Shown: positions 40,701 through 52,100 of the stretch, in pieces
How the letters are laid out: each line of letters opens with the position of its first letter
Position numbering within the stretch: the stretch's first letter is position 1
Assembly (NCBI GenBank): GCA_014843695.1
Contig: CM026390.1
Span: 4,768,826-4,832,825 of the forward strand
Length of the DNA stretch: 64,000 bases
Origin: Archivesica marissinica
Taxonomy: Eukaryota > Mollusca > Bivalvia > Venerida > Vesicomyidae
Direction of reading: 5' to 3'
Program-made: the position numbers and the translations under genes
The notes under the pieces: model-generated
Told to the model about the DNA's origin: nothing
Databases searched by the model: none
Seen by the model: the letters and a program-made list of their open reading frames with translations, nothing else

Positions 40701-43700
40701 GCAATGCTCCCCGGGAAGTAAGACATGTAATGCTCCCCGGTAGGTATGTCATGCAATGCTCCCCGGTAGGTAAGTCATGCAATGCTCCCCGGGAGGTATG
40801 TCATGCAATGCTCCCCGGTAGGTTAGTCATGCAATGCTCCCCGGGAGGTAAGACATGTAATGCTCCCCGGTAGGTATTTCATGCAATGCTCGCCGGTAGG
40901 TATGTCATGCAATGCTCCCCGGTAGGTAAGTCATGCAATGCTCCCCGGGAGGTAAGTCATGCAATGATCCCCGGTAGGTATGTCATGCAACGCTCCCCGG
41001 TAGGTAAGTCATGTAATTATCCCCGGTAGGTATGTCATGCAATGCTCCCAGGTAGGTAGGTCATGCAATGCTCCCCGGGAGGTAAGTCATGCAATACTCC
41101 CCGGGAAGTAAGTCCTGCAATGCTCCTCGATAGGTAAGTCATGCAATGCTCCCCGGTAGGTAAGACATGCAATGCACCCCAGGAAGTAAGACATGTAATG
41201 CTCCCCGGTAGGTAAGTCATGCAATGCTCCCCGGGAGGTAAGACATGCAATGCTCCCCGGTAGGTAAGTCATGCAATGCTCCCGGTGGTAAGTCATGCAA
41301 TGCTCCCCGGTAGGTAAGACATGCAATGCTCCCCGGTTGGTATGTCATGCAATGCTCCCGGTAGGTAAGTCATGCAATGCTCACCGGTAGGTAAGTCATG
41401 CAATGCTCCCCGGGTGGTAAGTCATGCAATGCTCCCCGGTAGGTAAGACATGCAATGCTCCCTGGTAGGTAAGTCATGCAATGCTCCCCGGTATGTAAGA
41501 CATGCAATGCTCCCCGGTAGGTAAGTCATGCAATGCTCCCCGGTATGTAAGACATGCAATGCTCCCCGGTAGGTAAGTCATGCAATGCTCCCCGGGAAGT
41601 AAGACATGCAATGCTCCCCGGTAGGTAAGTCATGCAATGCTCCCCGGTTTGGTAAGACTGGCAATGCTCCCCAGGAAGTAAGACATGTAATGCTCCCCGG
41701 TAGGTATGTCATGTAATGCTCCCCGGTAGGTAAATCATGTAATGCTACCCGGTAAGTATGCCATGCAATGCTCCCCGGTAGGTAAGTCATGCAATGCTCC
41801 CCGGGAGGTAAGACATGCAATGCTCCCCGGTAGGTATGTCATGTAATGCTCCCCGGTAGGTAAGTCATGCAATGCTCCCCGGTAGGTAAGTCATGTAATG
41901 CTCCCCGGTAGGTAAGTCATGCAATGCTCCCCGGTAGGTAAGTCATGTAATGCTCCCCGGTAGGTATGTCATGTAATGCTCCCCGGTAGGTAAGTCATGC
42001 AATGCTCCCCGGTAGGTATGTCATGCAATGCTCCCCGGTAGGTATGTCATGCAATGCTCCCCGGTAGGTAAGTCATGCAATGCTCCCCGGGAGGTAAGTC
42101 ATGCAATACTCCCCGGGAAGTAAGTCCTGCAATGCTCCTCGGTAGGTAAGTCATGCAATGCTCCCCGGTAGGTAAGACATGCAATTCTCCCCGGGAAGTA
42201 AGACATGTAATGCTCCCCGGTAGGTAAGTCATGCAATGCTCCCCGGGAAGTAAGACATGTAATGCTCCCCGGTAGGTAAGTCATGCAATGATCCCCGGTA
42301 GGTAAGTCATGCAATGATCCCCGGTAGGTAAGTCATGCAATGCTCCCCGGTAGGTAAGTCATGCAATGCTTCCCGGTAGGTATGTCATGCAATGCTCCCC
42401 GGTAGGTATGTCATGCAATGCTCCCCGGGAGGTAAGTCATGTAATGCTCCCCGGTAGGTAAGTCATGCAATGCTCCCCGGGAGGTAAGACATGCAATGCT
42501 CCCCGGTATGTAAGTCATGCAATGCTCCCCGGTAGGTAGTCATGCAATGCTCCCCGGGAGGTAAGTCATGTAATGCTCCCGGTAGGTAAGTCATGCAATG
42601 CTCCCCGGTAGGTAAGTCATGCAATGCTCCCCGTAGTATGTCATGCAATGCTCCCCGGTAGGTAAGTCATGCAATGCTCCCCGGGAGGTATGTCATGCAA
42701 TGCTCCCCGGTAGGTAAGTCATGCAATGCTCCCCGGTAGGTATGTCATGCAATGCTCCCCGGTAGGTAAGTCATGCAATGCTCCCCGGTAGGTAAGTCAT
42801 GTAATGCTCCCCGGTAGGTATGTCATGCAATGCTCCCCGGTAGGTAAGTCATGCAATGCTCCCCGGGAGGTAAGTCATGCAATGCTCCTCGGTAGGTAAG
42901 TCATGCAATGCTCCCCGGTAGGTAAGACATGCAATGCTCCCCGGTTGGTATGTCATGCAATGCTCCCCGGTAGGTAAGTCATGCAATGCTCCCCGGGAAG
43001 TAAGACATGTAATGCTCCCCGGTAGGTAAGTCATGCAATGCTCCCCGGTAGGTATGTCATGCAATGATCCCCGGTAGGTAAGTCATGTAATGCTCCCCGG
43101 TAGGTAAGTCATGCAATGCTCCCCGGGAGGTAAGACATGCAATGCTCCCCGGTAGGTAAGTCATGCAATGCTCCCCGGATGGTAAGTCATGCAATGCTCC
43201 CCGGTAGGTAAGACATGCAATGCTCCCCGGTAGGTAAGTCATGCAATGCTCCCCGGTAGGTAAGTCATGCAATGCTCCCCGGTAGGTAAGTCATGCAATG
43301 CTCCCCGGTAGGTATGTCATGCAATGCTCCCCGGGAAGTAAGACATGCAATGCTCCCCGGTAGGTAAGTCATGCAATGCTCCCCGGTAGGTAAGTCATGC
43401 AATGCTCCCCGGTAGGTATGTCATGTAATGCTCCCCGGTAGGTAAGTCATGCAATGCTCCCCGGTAGGTATGTCATGCAATGCTCCCCGGTAGGTAAGTC
43501 ATGCAATGCTCCCCGGTAGGTAAGTCATGCAATGCTCCCCGGTAGGTAAGTCATGCAATGCTCCCCGGTAGGTAAGTCATGCAATGCTCCCCGGTAGGTA
43601 AGTCATGCAATGCTCCCCGGTAAGTAAGTCATGCAATGCTCCCCGGTAGGTAAGTCATGCAATGCTCCCCGGTAGGTAAGTCATGCAATGCTCCCCGGTA

Positions 43701-45954
43701 GGTAAGTCATGCAATGCTCCCGGGGTAACATGCTCCCCGGTAGGTAAGTCATGCAATGCTCCCCGGGAGGTAAGACATGCAATGCTCCCCGGTAGGTAAG
43801 TCATGCAATGCTCCCCGGGAGGTAAGTCATGCAATGCTCCCCGGTAGGTAAGTCATGCAATGCTCCCCGGTAGGTAAGTCATGCAATGCTCCCCGGTAGG
43901 TAAGTCATGCAATGCTCCCCGGTAGGTAAGTCATGCAATGCTCCCCGGTAGGTAAGACATGCAATGCTCCCCGGTAGTTATGTCATGTAATGCTCCCCGG
44001 TAGGTAAGTCATGCAATGCTCCCCGGTAGGTATGTCATGCAATGCTCCCCGGTAGGTAAGTCATGCAATGCTCCCCGGTAGGTATGTCATGCAATGCTCC
44101 TCGGTAGGTATGTCATGCAATGCTCCCCGGGAAGTAAGACATGTAATGCTCCCCGGTAGGTATGTCATGCAATGCTCCCCGGTATGTAAGTCATGCAATG
44201 CTCCCCGGTAGGTATGTCATGCAATGCTCCCCGGTAGGTTAGTCATGCAATGCTCCCCGGGAGGTAAGACATGTAATGCTCCCCGGTAGGTATTTCCTGC
44301 AATGCTCGCCGGTAGGTATGTCATGCAATGCTCCCCGGTAGGTAAGTCATGCAATGCTCCCCGGGAGGTAAGTCATGCAATGATCCCCGGTAGGTATGTC
44401 ATGCAATGCTCCCCGGGAAGTAAGACATGTAATGCTCCCCGGTAGGTAAGTCATGCAATGCTCCCCGGTAGGTATGTCATGTAATGCTCCCCGGTAGGTA
44501 AGTCATGCAATGCTCCCCGGTAGGTATGTCATGCAATGCTCCCCGGTAGGTAAGTCATGCAATGCTCCCCGGTAGGTAAGTCATGCAATGCTCCCCGGTA
44601 GGTAAGTCATGCAATGCTCCCCGGTAGGTAAGTCATGCAATGCTCCCCGGGAGGTAAGTCATGCAATGCTCCCCGGGAAGTAAGTCATGCAATGCTCCCC
44701 GGTAGGTAAGTCATGCAATGCTCCCCGGTAGGTAAGTCATGCAATGCTCCCCGGTAGGTATGTCATGCAATGCTCCCCGGTAGGTAAGTCATGCAATGCT
44801 CCCCGGTAGGTAAGTCATGCAATGCTCCCCGGGAGGTAAGTCATGCAATGCTCCCCGGTAGGTAAGTCATGCAATGCTCCCCGGTAGGTAAGTCATGCAA
44901 TGCTCCCCGGTAGGTAAGACATGCAATGCTCCCCGGTAGGTATGTCATGCAATGCTCCCCGGGAAGTAAGACATGCAATGCTCCCCGGTAGGTAAGTCAT
45001 GCAATGCTCCCCGGTTGGTAAGTCATGCAATGCTCCCCGGGAAGTAAGACATGTAATGCTCCCCGGTAGGTATGTCATGTAATGCTCCCCGGTAGTAAAT
45101 CATGTAATGCTACCCGGTAGGTATGTCATGCAATGCTCCCCGGTAGGTAAGTCATGCAATGCTCCCCGGGAGGTAAGTCATGCAATGCTCCCCGGTAGGT
45201 ATGTCATGTAATGCTCCCCGGTAGGTAAGTCATGCAATGCTCCCCGGTAGGTAAGTCATGCAATGCTCCCCGGTAGGTAAGTCATGCAATGCTCCCCGGT
45301 AGGTAAGTCATGTAATGCTCCCCGGTAGGTAAGTCATGCAATGCTCCCCGGTAGGTAAGTCATGCAATGCTCCCCGGTAGGTATGTCATGTAATGCTCCC
45401 CGGTAGGTAAGTCATGCAATGCTCCCCGGTAGGTATGTCATGCAATGCTCCCCGGTAGGTAGTCATGCAATGCTCCCGGTAGGTTAGTCATGCAATGCTC
45501 CCCGGTAGGTATGTCATGCAATGCTCCTCGGTAGGTAGTCATGCAATGCTCCCCGGTAGGTAAGACATGTTGGTGGTTTGCAATGCTCCCCGGTAGGTAT
45601 GTCATGCAATGCTCCCCGGTGGTAAGTCATGCAATGCTCCCGGGAGGTAAGTCATGCAATGCTCCCCGGTAGGTAAGTCATGCAATGCTCCCCGGGAGGT
45701 AAGACATGCAATGCTCCCCGGTAGGTATGTCATGCAATGCTCCCCGGTAGGTATGTCATGCAATGCTCCCCGGTAGGTAAGTCATGCAATGCTCCCCGGT
45801 AGGTATGTCATGCAATGCTCCCCGGTAGGTAAGTCATGCAATGCTCCCCGGTAGGTATGTCATGCAATGCTCCCCGGTAGGTATGTCATGCAATGCTCCC
45901 CGGTAGGTAAGTCATGTAATGCTCCCCGGTAGGTATGTCATGTAATGCTCCCCG
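37711..45954. repeat. 26-bp minisatellite array, about 317 units
   Basis: Consensus unit GTAAGTCATGCAATG followed by CTCCCCGGTAG (26 bp). Variants are CCCGGGAG and CCCGGGAA in place of CCCGGTAG, TATGTC for TAAGTC, GACATG for GTCATG, and TGTAATG for TGCAATG. Landmark variants show duplicated blocks. TCGATAGGTAAG occurs at 40321 and 41127, 806 bp apart, which is 31 units. TTTGGTAAGACTGG occurs near 39181 and 41641. ATTTCCTGC followed by AATGCTCGCC occurs near 38458, 39807 and 44290. The right edge at 45954 is clean and lies 62 bp from the exon 2 donor of the tetraspanin gene. Small irregular deletions cluster at 42530-42640, 43720-43735 and 45440-45640. Open frames of 26-residue period on both strands are artefacts. 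Confidence 0.95.
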
Positions 45955-46016
45955 TTTTATTGACTTTACAGTAAATACAATGTATTGCATCTGATTGCAT
46001 AGAGTGATTAACATAC

Positions 46017-46251
46017 CTCTATAAATGAAAGACCAAGAACGACTGTTCCGGCCACTGTAAGCACCGAATCCTTGTAGAACTCCATTAGTTTAGTCGCGCA
46101 CCCCGTGCTGTGCAGTGTTGTTTTCGTGCGGTAGTCATAGTTGTAGTGAAGGGCGTTGTCATGTACGTGGTGATGAATGCATGGGCGTAGCACGTGCGGA
46201 CTACAGCAACTGAACGGAACATCGTCATTCACAAGACCCGTGCTCAAATGA
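46017..46251 (-). CDS. Peripherin-like tetraspanin, exon 2 (second half of large loop, start of TM4)
   Basis: Internal coding exon of the gene whose first exon is at 47709-47141. The acceptor is TATTTTCCAG with the exon starting at 46251. The donor is GAG|GTATGT with the exon ending at 46017. One base completes the codon split by intron 1 (phase 2), and the exon ends between codons (phase 0). Seen in the translation: NDDVPFSCCSP, then RPC, later STGC, then a hydrophobic stretch VAGTVVLGLSFIE that begins the fourth membrane segment. VPFSCC followed eight residues later by Cys (RPC) and 27 residues after that by another Cys is the pattern of the second half of the peripherin-2/ROM1 large extracellular loop. 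In that family these cysteines form the intraloop disulfides. Using the start chosen for exon 1, they are C205, C206, C214 and C241. The rest of TM4 and the cytoplasmic tail must lie in a further exon, which I do not find in this window. Confidence 0.85.
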
Positions 46252-46270
46252 CTGGAAAATATAAAACCAC

Positions 46271-46480
46271 ATTGTATTGTATTGTATTGTATTGTATTTT
46301 GTTGTGTTGTGTTGTGTTGTGTTGTGTTGTGTTGTGTTGTGTTGTGTTGTGTTGTGTTGTGTTGTGTTGTGTTGTGTTGTGTTGTGTTGTGTTGTGTTGT
46401 GTTGTGTTGTGGTGTGTTGTGTTGTGTTGTGTTGTGTTGTGTTGTGTGTGTTGTGTTGTGTTGTGTTGGTTGTTGTGTTT
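46271..46480. repeat. Pentanucleotide microsatellite (ATTGT)n then (GTTGT)n
   Basis: About five ATTGT units followed by some 35 GTTGT units with a few interruptions. It sits in intron 1 of the tetraspanin gene and ends only about 20 bp from the exon 2 acceptor, so on the transcribed strand it forms the region where a branch point would be expected. The long simple-repeat frames on both strands are not genes. Confidence 0.97.
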
Positions 46481-46666
<186 letters not shown>

Positions 46667-47140
46667 AGAATAAGACAAACATTTACTTTAATTATCAATT
46701 TATTTTTTGTCTGTATATCTCGACTTCGCGATTTAACTGTAAACGTGTTAGAAAATCGCATCAACATCCTCCACTTTCCAATTGTTAAATAAACTAAGAC
46801 AAATAAACGTGTCGCATCAACATCTTCCTTCGAAAATAAAGCATTTGTCGCAACAAGATCTTCCCTCTCGATTGTTGACTTCAAATAAATTAAATAAAAC
46901 AATCGGTGTATCAAAATCTTCCGGTTTTATAAAAAAATTTGTTTGTGATACACATCTTTTCAGAATAGCCTAACCCCGGGGGTTGTAAGAGGAAGATTCT
47001 GAGCTGGTGTGTGGGGTGGGCAGCCGCCATAAATTAATAACGTTATGAAGTTGCCTTTTCGGGGACCGCTAAACTGGAAGTGTTCTTATATACCTGAAAA
47101 TAAGCATCCGACTCATTTAATGTTCATCAGTAAATCTTAC
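46667..47140 (-). other. Rest of tetraspanin intron 1
   Basis: AT-rich intronic sequence between the (GTGC)n array and the exon 1 donor. Between about 46757 and 46925 a short motif of the form TCGCATCAACATCTTCC recurs four times in diverged form, at roughly 50-bp spacing. No coding potential is seen. Polyadenylation-like AATAAA strings occur here but only on the strand opposite to the gene. Confidence 0.6.
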
Positions 47141-47709
47141 CTTTTCACTCGAGATGTAATACGATTCACATAGTCTGGGTGTATCCATGACACGGAGAAC
47201 CAATCCGTATAAGATTTGCTGCCACAACATTCATAGGTCGTCTGCAACACGTCTATCTCTACTTTTGTGATGGCATCATTCTTGTAAGCGGCCATTGCAA
47301 CATCAATTCCATTATTGAATGCCTCTTCCAGTTCTGAGATATGCACAAAGCACATTATTCCTGAGATCAATTCTAAGAGAAATATTACCACCGTTGTTAT
47401 TACAGCGGGAAGCAAGAAAGCCATCCATTTCCCCCTATTGTCTGGTCTCCTGTTGGAGAATGCTACTTTACCACACAATATATGCCCAAGCAATCCAAAG
47501 AATCCAGTAAAAACCAGAAATCCTGGTAATGCTGCTCCATTGTAGTTTTCAATAAAAGCTATTTTCTCTTCTATCAGTATTTGTATACACAAAGCTGCCA
47601 ATAGGCAAATGAAAGACGGTAGAATACATATCAAATGTGTAACACCGACTAATTTTGCAAGCATATTGCGTCTATCTTCTGTAAATTCAGTTTCAAGTAG
47701 TCCTCCCAT
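47141..47709 (-). CDS. Peripherin-like (RDS/ROM1-type) tetraspanin, exon 1
   Basis: Encodes the first 189 and two-thirds codons of a tetraspanin, an integral membrane scaffold protein. The ATG at 47709 has A at -3 and G at +4 and gives MGGLLETEF. A GTG further upstream would extend the frame but is less likely. Membrane segments are visible at about residues 22-44, 62-84 and 97-122. The large loop then carries VLQTTYECCG (CCG at 161-163) and DWFSVSW (169-175), the signature that separates peripherin/ROM1 from ordinary tetraspanins. The exon ends in AAAAG|GTAAGA at 47141, in phase 2. Without splicing the frame stops three bases later. In vertebrates the closest relatives shape photoreceptor disc rims, but invertebrate members are less understood, so I infer family only. 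The cysteine used by human peripherin-2 for intermolecular bonding (C150) aligns with Ala146 here. Downstream introns hold microsatellites and satellite DNA. Confidence 0.88.
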
Positions 47710-47729
47710 TATGGTCCATGCCAGATTTA

Positions 47730-47735
47730 TCACAT
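47730..47735 (-). promoter_or_regulatory. Start-stop upstream ORF (ATGTGA)
   Basis: The first ATG upstream of the tetraspanin start on the sense strand is followed at once by TGA, 20 bp before the chosen start. Minimal start-stop elements of this kind can stall ribosomes in other eukaryotic messages. Whether it lies in the transcript depends on the unknown start site. Confidence 0.4.
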
Positions 47736-47783
47736 TTAATTAAGAAGATAGCGGTTCACAATGTCATTGCATTTAACAAGATT

Positions 47784-47821
47784 CGCCATTTTGTTTGACA
47801 CGTTGACAAGATGTGACGTCA
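47784..47821 (-). promoter_or_regulatory. Candidate tetraspanin promoter: YY1 and CRE motifs
   Basis: On the sense (minus) strand, CAAAATGGCG (47793-47784) matches the YY1 core often found close to transcription starts. A perfect palindromic CRE, TGACGTCA, lies at 47814-47821, with a second CRE-like half (AACGTCAC) at about 47833-47840. They stand 75-130 bp upstream of the start codon with no TATA box in between, fitting a TATA-less promoter. This is motif reading only. Confidence 0.45.
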
Positions 47822-47840
47822 CATGACGCGTTAACGTCAC

Positions 47841-48094
47841 ATTTCGCGTAAAATAATTTACATAGTATTCAATATACAAGCATATTCAAGGCTTCTATTT
47901 TTGCATTATTTAATATAAATTTATTTATGCATAAAATGTTTGTTTTATTTCATATTCATTCTCCTATTTATTGTGTCTTACTTTACAGCTCATTTTATCA
48001 TAAATGAATATCGTATTAGCTCTACTCTACATGTATATTTGCACATATGCATCCTGTATGAGATGGTTTTTTAAGTCGGTTGTTATGTTTATTT
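47841..48094. other. AT-rich intergenic sequence
   Basis: AT-rich sequence upstream of the tetraspanin promoter. I see no gene or repeat in it. Confidence 0.5.
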
Positions 48095-48336
<242 letters not shown>

Positions 48337-48714
48337 GGATTGTTTGGAACTGAGAATTTGACTGTGACAGTCCATCGATTTACCATATCACGAAGGTGAA
48401 ATACCACCATAAACCATGGATCCTAGCTTTGATCGAGTAGTATAAGTAGTATAGAGATAAATTCACAAAAAGTCTTCTTCAAATGAACACAGATGTACCA
48501 TACTCACAATAAGAAATGCAAACAGTACCTGGTTCTACAGTAAAACATCATCAAAGTATGGTCTGCTTGATTGCAAAAACTACTTTCTAGGCTCCATTTA
48601 TATTATGCCGTTAACTGTACTGTTTATTCTCAATTTGTTTCGAGAGGGTACGCATTCACAAACGGATAACCGTAGTTGATTTGGTAAAAAGTAAGCTCAA
48701 CTGTGAGTGAAAAC
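48337..48714. other. Intergenic, nothing recognised
   Basis: Unique-looking AT-rich sequence without a supported open frame. Confidence 0.5.
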
Positions 48715-48888
48715 AAGCTAGCAATGAATAGTGTTTTGAGCAATAGGTTGCATTATGGGACATTGGTAAGGGGCGTAACTGTCATACACAAATTTTTTTT
48801 AAAAACCTAGCAATCAATAGTGTTTTGAGCAATAGGTTGCATTATGGTAAATTGGTATGGGGCGTAACTGTCATACACAAAATCAGAA
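48715..48888. repeat. 89-bp direct duplication
   Basis: Two adjacent copies, offset by 89 bp, of a segment containing AATAGTGTTTTGAGCAATAG, then GTTGCATTATGG and GGGGCGTAACTGTCATACAC. The copies differ by a few substitutions and a T-rich insertion in the first. No function is evident. Confidence 0.85.
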
Positions 48889-49134
48889 TGGTTTGCGTCC
48901 CTTTACCGGTAATATTTACTAGACATGTTGTATATTCGGCGTTGACGCATTACACCAGGCTTTCTGGTGACATAAATTTCACAGCGATTTCAGCACGAGT
49001 TCCGTAGATGAAAAGCAAGCATCGCACATGACAAGGTACACTTTAATTGTATAGATGTTTGACTAACAGTGTCATAGTAGTCGGATAAGGGAATGAGTCG
49101 GTCATATATACGATGTCTTTACCCGTCTACACAC
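48889..49134. other. Intergenic, nothing recognised
   Basis: No gene, RNA or repeat recognised between the duplication and the start of the 378-bp satellite. Confidence 0.5.
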
Positions 49135-52100
49135 GTTTTACCTTGGGTTGCATGGGAGTGAGCCCGGATCCAATGGCACACAAATGGATACCCAAAATAC
49201 CCTCTTCCATATCACTATGTAATTTCAGATACAGAAGTCGAACTTCTACCTGTTGAACAGCCCCTAATACCCTAATCAGGGAATGTGACACCAGTGAGTA
49301 GCCATTGACGTGGACACACAACCAATACGCACATAGCACATCAAATGATAAGTTTGTACCTTGGGGATGAATAAAGTTTGTACCTTGGGGATGAATACCC
49401 AAACTATGGGTTTCTCTAATTCCACTATTTGAATTGAAATATATAAGAAACAAATAGTCGATATTTATTCAACAGCCCACTGGGCCTTAAATAAGGAATG
49501 TGACACCATTGACTATGCATGCGTATGAGCCCGGATCCAATAGAAACATAATACATATAAGCCCAACTTTCTACTTTGGGGTTAGATACCTAATGTATGG
49601 GCTATTCCATATCAATATATATATATTCCAATTTCAGAAATAAAGTCTAAATTCAACCTTGATGAACGGCACCGGAGGCCATAAACAGGGAATGTGACAC
49701 CAGTGAATATGCATAGATGTAGACCCAAAAACAAAACGCACATAACACATATAGGTTTGTACCTTGGGGATGGATACCCATAATATGGGCTTTTCTAATG
49801 CCACTATTTACATTAAAATATATATGAAACAAATAGTCGATATTTATTCAACGACCCACTTGGCATTGAATAAGGAATGTGACACCACTTTCTATGTAGG
49901 GGCATGCGTTCGGATCCAATAGGCACACAATACATATAAACCCAACTTTCTACCTTTGGTTCCATATCATTATGTAATTTCAGAAATAAAAGTCGAAATT
50001 CGACCTTGATGAACGGACCCTGGGGGCCTAAATATGCAATCTGACACCAGTGACTATGGATTGACGTAGACCCACAACCAATACACACATAACACACAAG
50101 GATAGTTTTGTACCTAATTGAGGGTGGATACCCAACATACGGGCTTCTGTAATGCCACTATTTGCATTAAAATATATATGAAACAAATAGTCGATATTTA
50201 TTCAACGGCTTACTGGGCCTTGAATAAGGAATGTGACACCACTTGCTATGCATGGGCATGAGCCCGGATAACATTGGCACACAATACATATAAGCCCAAC
50301 TTTCTACCTTGGGGTTGGATACCCAATTTATGGGCTCTTCCATATTACTATTTCATTTCAGAAATAAAAGTCGAAATTTGAACTTGATGAACGGCCCCTG
50401 GGCCTCTAAATAAGGAATGTGACACCAGTGACTATGCATATACCTGGACCCAAAACCAATACAAACATAACCCATACACGGAAAAGTTTCTACCTTGGGG
50501 ATGGATACCCAAAACATGGGCTCTCTAATACCACTATTTGCATTAAAATATTTATGAAACAAACAGCCGGCATTTATTCACCAGATCACTGGGTCTTAAA
50601 TAAGGAATGTGTCACCACTGACTACCCATAGTCAGGGACCCACAATCAATACAAACATAACCCATACACCAAAAAGTTTCTACCTTGGGGATGGATACCC
50701 AAAATATGGGCTCTTCCATATTACTATGTAATTTCAGAAATAAAAGTAGAAATTTGAACTTGATGAACGGCCCCTGGGCCCATACATAGGGAATGTGACA
50801 CCAGTGACTACACATAGGCAGGGACCCACAACCAATACAAACATAACCCATACACGGAAACGTTTCTACCTTGGGGATGGATACCCAAAACATGGGCTTC
50901 TCTAATGCCACTATTTGCATTAAAATATTTATGAAACAAACAGCCGGCATTTATTCACCAGATCACTGGGTCTTAAATAAGGAATGTGACACCACTGACT
51001 ACCCATAGTCAGGGACCCACAATCAATACACACATAATACATACACCAATAAGTTTATACCTTGGGGATGGATACCCAAAATATGGGCTCTTCCATATTC
51101 TATGTAATTTCAGAAATAAAAGTCGAAATTTGAACTTGATGAACGGCCCCTGGGCCCATAAATAGGGAATGTGACACCAGTGACTACCCATAGGCAGGGA
51201 CCCACAACCAATACACACATAATACATACACTGATAAGTTTCTACCTTGGGGATGGATACCCAAAATATGGGCTTCTCTAATACCATTATTTGCAGTAAA
51301 AATGATTTTGAAACAAACAGCCGACATTTATTCACCAGCCCACTGGGCCTTAAATAAGGAATGTGACACAACTGACCACACATGGGTATAAGCCCGGATC
51401 CAACCGGCACACACTACACATACGCCAACCTTTCTACCTTGGGGATGGATACCCAATTTATGGGCTCGTCCATATCACTATGTAATTTAACAAATAAATG
51501 TCGAAATTCGACCTTGATGAACGGCCCCTGGGGCCCTATATAGGGAATGATACACCAGTGACTACCCATAGTCAGGGACCCACAATCAATACACACATAA
51601 TACATACACTGATAAGTTTCTACCTTGGGGATGGATACCCAAAATATGGGCTTCTCTAATACCATTATTTGCAGTAAAAATGTATTTGAAACAAACAGCC
51701 GACATTTATTCACCAGCCCACTGGGCCTTAAATAAGGAATGTGACACAACTGACCACACATGGGTATACGCCCGGATCCAACCGGCACACACTACACATA
51801 CGCCAACCTTTCTACCTTGGGGATGGATACCCAATTTATGGGCTCGTCCATATCACTATGTAATTTAACAAATAAATGTCGAAATTCGACCTTGATGAAC
51901 GGCCCCTGGGGCCCTATATAGGGAATGATACACCAGTGACTACCCATAGTCAGGGACCCACAATCAATACACACATAATACATACACTGATAAGTTTCTA
52001 CCTTGGGGATGGATACCCAAAATATGGGCTTCTCTAATACCATTATTTGCAGTAAAAATGTATTTGAAACAAACAGCCGACATTTATTCACCAGCCCACT

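Noticed and set aside
37889..45078. Frames with GEHCMTYLPGSIA-type repeats on the minus strand and CNAPREVRH-type on the plus strand.
   Set aside because: 26-bp period artefacts seen in several frames of both strands at once.
17429..45954. CRISPR-like array, suggested by short regular repeats.
   Set aside because: Units are directly adjacent with no unique spacers, and the DNA is eukaryotic.
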